DNA of 44,071 bases from CAZDWZ01 sp964509425 (lineage in GTDB: Bacteria > Bdellovibrionota_C > UBA2361 > SZUA-149 > CAZDWZ01). The translations under genes and the position numbers were made by a program. How positions within the stretch are numbered: the stretch's first letter is position 1; each line of letters opens with the position of its first letter. Below the pieces are notes generated by a model that did not search any database, was not told where the DNA came from, and worked only from the letters and a program-made list of their open reading frames with translations. Below are positions 43,434 through 44,071 of the stretch, piece after piece. Where the stretch lies: NCBI GenBank assembly GCA_964509425.1, contig CAZDWZ010000027.1, positions 1 to 44,071 on the forward strand. Reading direction: 5' to 3'.

Positions 43434-44071
43434 CTAATCTCCTTATCCTCAGGGCGTCCGATAAGCTCCACGTGAAAGTTGGCACGAATCACTTGAAAAG
43501 CCGAAGATATCTTCGGCGAATTGGTGCGTGCGAGCGTGGCGGTGGTCGCACGGCGTTCTCGACGGCGGAAAAGTTTTGACGAAATGCGTTTAAGGAAGCG
43601 CGGAGGGAAAGGGGGTCCGCCGCTCGATGAGCGGAGATGAGATTTTCGGAGGTGGGGGGGAGTTCTCGCTCTAGCCGACGGCGAAGACAGGCGGTCGATA
43701 GGTCCCGGCTGGAAACTTCACATCAAGTTTTCCAAGTCGGTATAACTTCACCGCGACTTTGTATGCTTCGTAGATAGAAAAATACCACTTTAAGAACAGC
43801 TTCTTCGCTTCTGGACATTGAGTGAGAACCAACGGGCGCTTGCTGTCTCTCTTACTCTTCTTTGTTTTCTTGGGCCGACTCCCCGGAACGGTCTTAAGCA
43901 ACTGCTCCCGAGGGAGAAACCCAAGCCCCTTCGCCTTCCGCTCTCGAACGAGCTCAAGCCTCCGCTCTTCTCGTTTTTTGAGCATTAGCTTCTTGTACTC
44001 CCGCTGCGGCAGGTGTTCGTAGCCCGGAAGCCGCTTGAATTCTAAAACGTGCTCGGTCGTAAAGTCCTCAG
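43434..44071 (-). mobile_element. RAYT element, family A, running off the right edge
   Basis: REP at 43444-43463, conserved arm to 43670, then the C-terminal part of the transposase to the window end. The right half is outside the window. Confidence 0.82.
43671..44071 (-). CDS. Family A Y1 transposase, C-terminal part (cut by window)
   Basis: The frame is open from the stop at 43671 to the right edge and matches the last 133 residues of the intact copies (from LSSSD-equivalent EDFTTEHVLEF to PPVFAVG). Whether the N-terminal catalytic half is present cannot be seen. Confidence 0.8.
   Translation of the reverse strand, partial: EDFTTEHVLEFKRLPGYEHLPQREYKKLMLKKREERRLELVRERKAKGLGFLPREQLLKTVPGSRPKKTKKSKRDSKRPLVLTQCPEAKKLFLKWYFSIYEAYKVAVKLYRLGKLDVKFPAGTYRPPVFAVG

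Noticed and set aside
10222..44071. Possible CRISPR array from the many similar repeats
   Set aside because: The repeats are dispersed with irregular, long spacing, occur in both orientations and carry transposase genes; no cas gene is present.

Overview
This window looks like an accessory region from a Gram-negative-type bacterium of moderate GC content. Several proteins carry Sec signal peptides and two carry lipobox-like N-termini, and start sites often have AGGAGG-type ribosome binding sites. The 23S tail and the 23S-5S order resemble deltaproteobacterial or Bdellovibrio-type lineages, but this placement is weak and no gene here fixes the phylum.

Layout. Positions 1-1200 are the 3' end of an rRNA operon (23S tail, then 5S), followed by a degenerate duplicate of 5S plus its terminator. 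Positions 1473-2285 hold a high-GC foreign-looking gene. Positions 2460-13345 look like a defence or conflict island. It contains a Sel1-like lipoprotein overlapping a SEC-C/HNH-like protein, a PD-(D/E)XK-like nuclease, two divergent HEPN-like proteins, and a DAC-type (cyclic di-AMP synthase-like) protein followed by a trypsin-like protease. It ends with a tightly packed three-gene operon of unknown function. From 13.4 kb to the right edge the DNA is a mosaic of single or paired genes separated by repeats. These genes include a DUF2314 protein, a PD-(D/E)XK-like protein, a ComEC-like metallo-beta-lactamase, a PIN protein, an excalibur protein, an AIPR abortive-infection protein with a frameshift, a quinol-monooxygenase-like protein and several secreted hypotheticals.

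The repeats are mostly one system. A REP-associated Y1 (HUH) transposase of 313 residues is present in three intact copies, one copy lacking its start codon, one copy running off the right edge, and several truncated copies, all on the minus strand. Each copy is bounded by a REP palindrome (consensus TATCCTCAGGGCGTCCGATA). Between the left REP and the stop codon lies a conserved non-coding arm of roughly 210-230 bases. Solo arms and REP doublets (REPIN-like) are scattered through the window. A second, diverged RAYT family is represented by two fragments. An IS110-family recombinase gene with a one-base frameshift, and relics of the same element, have their downstream ends joined to half of the REP palindrome, which suggests that REP is the IS110 target. 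Degenerate IS3-type orfA relics and two other short repeat families fill much of the rest.

How the parts relate. The left third reads as immune and signalling genes in short operons. The middle and right are dominated by RAYT/REP amplification, with isolated passenger genes between copies. Three high-GC genes (1473, 31745 and 35053), two of them bounded by strong hairpins, appear to have come from a different source.
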